In this document: piece after piece, positions 61,350-64,000 of the stretch | How positions within the stretch are numbered: position 1 is the first letter of the stretch | Layout of the letters: every line of letters begins with the position of its first letter | From: Pseudonocardia sp. TRM90224 | GTDB taxonomy: Bacteria; Actinomycetota; Actinomycetes; Mycobacteriales; Pseudonocardiaceae | Direction: 5' to 3' | Length of the DNA stretch: 64,000 nucleotides | Assembly: GCF_021245725.1 (NCBI RefSeq) | Contig: NZ_JAJGSX010000031.1 | Location: 1-64,000 of the forward strand | Notes under the pieces: model-generated | Told to the model about the DNA's origin: nothing | Seen by the model: the letters and a program-made list of their open reading frames with translations, nothing else | The model's database searches: none | Translations under genes and position numbers: made by a program

Positions 61350-61381
61350 GGGGTGATCATGCCCGCCGCTCGCGACAACAT

Positions 61382-61426
61382 ATAGTCGACATCGACTATT
61401 CATGGCCGTATGGTCGATCTCGACCA
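61382..61426. promoter_or_regulatory. Two palindromic operators upstream of padR
   Basis: ATAGTCGACATCGACTAT (61382-61399) and TGGTCGATCTCGACCA (61411-61426) share the form T-N-GTCGA-N2-TCGAC-N-A, with centres 28 bp apart. They lie between folD and the padR start at 61439 and probably bind PadR; they might also affect folD. Confidence 0.65.
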
Positions 61427-61438
61427 AGGGAGTCGTTC

Positions 61439-62029
61439 GTGAAACGTGCAGTGGGGAACCCCCTCGCGCTCGCGGTGCTGGCCGCGCTGCTGCTCCGCCC
61501 GATGCACCCGTACGAGATGGCGCGCCAGTTCGTCGAGTACGGCAAGGACCGGGACATCAAGTTCACCCGCAGCTCGCTGTACATGGTGGTGGGGCAGCTC
61601 GCGAAGGCCGGGTTCGTCACCGAGCAGGAGACGTTGCGCGACACCGCGCGACCGGAGCGGACCGTCTACTCGATCACGTCGACCGGCCGCGCCGAGCTGA
61701 ACGACTGGATGCGCGAGATCGTCGCCGAGCCGGCCGTCGAGTACCCGCAGTTCGGGGTGGCCCTCTCGCTGCTGACGGTGCTGCCGCCCGACGAGGTGCG
61801 CGAGCTGCTCGCGACGCGCCTCGCCACCCTCGACGCAACCATCGCGGAGATCGATTCCACCGTCGCCGGGGCCCGCGCGGGCGGGCTCGACTGGTGGCAC
61901 CTCGTCGAGGAGGAGTACCGGATCGCCCGCACCCGGGCGGAACGCGACTACGTCGCACAGCTGAGCACCGCGCTGGCCGGCGACGACTACCGGCAGGCGT
62001 GGCAGGAAACCTTCGGAGGACAGCAATGA
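61439..62029 (+). CDS. PadR family transcriptional regulator
   Basis: A 196-residue repressor: PadR winged helix (NPLALAVLAALLLRPMHPYE, FTRSSLYMVVGQLAKAGFV, RTVYSITSTGRAELNDWM) and a C-terminal helical dimerisation arm (Vir_act_alpha_C type) to the end. The GTG at 61439 has AAGGGAG seven bases upstream. It overlaps the monooxygenase gene by ATGA, so the enzyme is probably its target and its substrate the inducer. Confidence 0.9.
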   Translation: MKRAVGNPLALAVLAALLLRPMHPYEMARQFVEYGKDRDIKFTRSSLYMVVGQLAKAGFVTEQETLRDTARPERTVYSITSTGRAELNDWMREIVAEPAVEYPQFGVALSLLTVLPPDEVRELLATRLATLDATIAEIDSTVAGARAGGLDWWHLVEEEYRIARTRAERDYVAQLSTALAGDDYRQAWQETFGGQQ

Positions 62030-63207
62030 TCGAGCACGCACTCGTCATCGGGGGCGGCATCGCCGGCCCGGTCACCGCGATGGCGCTGCAGCGCGCCGGT
62101 ATCCGCGCCACCGTCTACGAGAGCCACGCGGGTGCGGCCGACGGCATCGGCGGCGCGCTCACCCTCGCCCCGAACGGCCGCAACGCGCTGCGCCGGATCG
62201 GCGCCGACGACGTCGTCGCCGCCATCGGCGAACCGCGCCCGCACATGGTGATGCAGAACCACACCGGCCGTGAGCTGGCCCGCTTCACCGATCTGCCGGG
62301 GCTGCCGACGACACTGCTGCTGCACCGCTCGCGGCTCTACCGGGCGCTGCTCGACGAGACGCTGCGCCGCGAGATCCCCGTCGAGTTCGGGAAGCGCTTG
62401 GTGGGGTTCGATCAGGATGCCGACACCGTCACCGCCCGGTTCGCCGACGGCACCGCCGCCACCGGCGACGTCCTCATCGGCGCCGACGGCATCCGCTCCG
62501 CCGTCCGCGGCGAGCTCGATCCCGCCGCACCGGCACCCCGGTTCACCGGGTTGCTCGGGCTCGGCGGCTGGATCGCGAACCCCGGGCTGCCCAACAGCGG
62601 CGGCGCGCAGCACTTCGCGTTCGGGAAGCGCGCGTTCTTCGGCTACTCGATCGCCGACGACGACATCCTGTGGTTCTCGAACGTGCCCGCGGCGAGCCCC
62701 GACGAGGCGCTCAGCCGCTCGCCCGAGCACTGGCTCTCCGTGCTCCACGAACGCCACGCCGACGACGTGCCGGCCCGCGACATCGTCGCGCTGCTGCAAC
62801 CCGCGGACGTCGCGCAGCCGGGGCCGCTCGAAGACATCCCCACCGTCCGCGTGTGGCACCGGGGGCGGGTGGTGCTCGTCGGTGACGCCGCCCACCCGAC
62901 CTCCCCCAGCTCGGGCCAGGGCGCCTCGCAGGCCGTCGAGAGCGCGTTGGAGCTGGCCAGGGCGCTGCGGGACGTCCCGACCGTCGAAGGCGCCTTCGCC
63001 GCGTACGAGTCGGCGCGGCGGGCGCGGGTGGAGAAGGTGATCGCAGCCGCAGCGCGGGTCAACAGCGGCAAGGCGGCCGGGCCGGTCGCGAGGATCGTCC
63101 GCGACCTCATGATGCCGGTCGCACTGAAGACGGTCATGACACCCGAGCGGATGTTCGGCTGGCTGCACACGCACCAGATCGACTTCGACAGCCCGGTGAC
63201 CGTCTGA
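62026..63207 (+). CDS. FAD-dependent monooxygenase
   Basis: A 393-residue class A flavin hydroxylase like TetX-type and salicylate-type enzymes: HALVIGGGIAGPVTAMALQ, the DG motif VLIGADGIRSAVRG and GRVVLVGDAAHPTSPSSGQGASQAVESA. Such enzymes inactivate antibiotics or hydroxylate aromatics; a PadR partner suggests that a toxic phenolic or antibiotic compound induces it. The substrate is not known. Confidence 0.89.
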   Translation: MIEHALVIGGGIAGPVTAMALQRAGIRATVYESHAGAADGIGGALTLAPNGRNALRRIGADDVVAAIGEPRPHMVMQNHTGRELARFTDLPGLPTTLLLHRSRLYRALLDETLRREIPVEFGKRLVGFDQDADTVTARFADGTAATGDVLIGADGIRSAVRGELDPAAPAPRFTGLLGLGGWIANPGLPNSGGAQHFAFGKRAFFGYSIADDDILWFSNVPAASPDEALSRSPEHWLSVLHERHADDVPARDIVALLQPADVAQPGPLEDIPTVRVWHRGRVVLVGDAAHPTSPSSGQGASQAVESALELARALRDVPTVEGAFAAYESARRARVEKVIAAAARVNSGKAAGPVARIVRDLMMPVALKTVMTPERMFGWLHTHQIDFDSPVTV

Positions 63208-63813
63208 GGCGCCCGATCAGTGCGTCGGCGCCGACCCCGGCGGGTGACGGGTGGGAGGTCCAGGTCTACAACCCCGACCACCTCGAGGGATGGTTCGACG
63301 CCTACGTGATGTGCCAGAGCGGCGGCCTGCCCGACCACCAGGTCGCCGAGGGCACACCGGTCGTCGTGCGGCAGGACCAGCCCACGATCTCCACGGCCTC
63401 GTGCCCGGGCGGTCGCAAGGCCGTGAGCGGCGGATGGCGGACCGACGGGCCCGACGTCACCGGCTCGCAGTCGCTGCCGCCCCCCGCGAGCCCGGGGTCA
63501 GCTGGATGAACGTCGTGCGGAAGGTCGGCCCGGCACCGCGAGGATCACCCCCGTCGCACTGTGCGTGCGCCTGGCCGACTGGACACAGGTCTTCTCGAAC
63601 CGCGTGCTCGTGCAGCCGGGCGGCATCGGCGACGCACCGGTGTCCTGCCCTGCCGGGTCGCGGCCCTTCGGTGGCGGGTACCTCACCGACACCCTCGCCA
63701 TGGCCGCCGTGGAGTCCTCGCCGGCGACGTTCAGCGCGTGGGACGTCGTCGTGCGCTCCGCCGACCCGAACCCCCACCAGTTCTACGCCGCGCTGGTCTG
63801 CAGCACGAGCTGA
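63207..63813 (+). pseudogene. Decayed secreted-protein gene, 5' truncated with two frameshifts
   Basis: Three frames in turn read as one protein: GWEVQVYNPDHLEGWFDAYV with PTISTASCPGGRKAVSGGW up to about 63490, then WMNVVRKVGPAP, then from about 63540 TPVALCVRLADWTQVF, SCPAGSRPFGGGYL and DVVVRSADPNPHQFYAALVC to the stop at 63813. The two halves share a pattern (SCPGG...SGGW / SCPAG...GGGY), so it is a tandem-repeat secreted protein. No start or signal remains before the overlap with the monooxygenase stop. Confidence 0.6.
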
Positions 63814-63897
63814 CCGGGTCTTCAGCGATCTTCAGGCTGGGTTCAGCACGTGCGCGGCACCCTCGTCCCCACTAGTCGTCCACTGTGGGGAGTACCG

Positions 63898-64000
63898 ATG
63901 CGCGTCCGCACCCTCGTCACGGCCACGGTGATCGCCGCGAGCTCCACGCTCGGGCTCACCGGTTTCGCCGCCGCCTCCACCCCGGAGCCGCCCGACGGCC
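63898..64000 (+). CDS. Secreted protein, N-terminus only
   Basis: An ATG after GGGGAGT begins MRVRTLVTATVIAASSTLGL, a Sec-type signal peptide with likely cleavage near GFAAAS. The frame runs off the window after 34 codons, so function cannot be judged. A promoter should lie in the 84 bp before it. Confidence 0.6.
   Translation, partial: MRVRTLVTATVIAASSTLGLTGFAAASTPEPPDG

Overview
The window is very GC-rich, uses many GTG starts, and is packed with short operons joined by ATGA overlaps. Gene content points to an actinomycete, most likely a member of the Pseudonocardiaceae: a single E2 next to lpdA, a TIGR01777-type gene before lipB-lipA, DUF4191, type I glnA, BldD-like HTH/TPR regulators and a SAM-IV riboswitch. 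No tRNA, rRNA, CRISPR array, integrase or intact insertion sequence was seen. The genus is an inference; the sequence has no rRNA to confirm it.

Region by region. 0.1-15.7 kb is a conserved core block: lpdA-sucB (2-oxo acid dehydrogenase E3 and E2), a sugar-epimerase-like gene, a PAP2 phosphatase with a two-component pair, lipB and lipA (which make and attach the lipoyl cofactor that SucB carries), a DUF4191 and an RDD membrane protein, and glnA. 15.7-28.5 kb is a looser accessory stretch: pyrD, a tiny GntR protein, an I36-like secreted inhibitor, flavin monooxygenase, a Cys-rich peptide gene, a frameshifted TerD-Mrr nuclease, a secreted M28 peptidase, an AI-2E-type exporter, and an Rrf2-controlled NIPSNAP/YCII locus. 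28.5-30.1 kb holds msrA and an AlkD-like gene.

30.1-45.3 kb is a terpenoid biosynthetic gene cluster. A leftward operon encodes P450, SAM methyltransferase and terpene synthase, followed by a luciferase-like monooxygenase and its FMN reductase. Beside it are a short-chain prenyl diphosphate synthase and a rightward ispH-dxs-ispG operon that supplies the isoprenoid precursor from the MEP pathway. Two paralogous HTH/TPR regulators lie inside the locus, and an IspH-like protein lacking one whole domain closes it. A dedicated methyltransferase plus dedicated MEP enzymes suggests a methylated, non-canonical terpene; this is inference.

45.3-52.1 kb: two-component system with a frameshifted regulator, a SRPBCC/ArsR operon with tandem operators, a scar region with an IS630-type remnant, a second Cys-rich peptide gene and a duplicated arsR tail, a chloramphenicol-exporter-like MFS gene behind a uORF attenuator, and an ECF sigma factor. 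52.2-57.3 kb: FadR-family regulator, sugar ABC transporter (binding protein and two permeases, no ATPase) and mannonate dehydratase. 57.4-60.4 kb: SAM-IV riboswitch, a Cys-containing leader peptide, and metQ-metN-metI. 60.5-64 kb: folD, a PadR-controlled FAD monooxygenase, a decayed secreted-protein gene and the start of another secreted protein.

Two families of long palindromic intergenic repeats (about 59 and 70 bp, four and five copies) run through the window.
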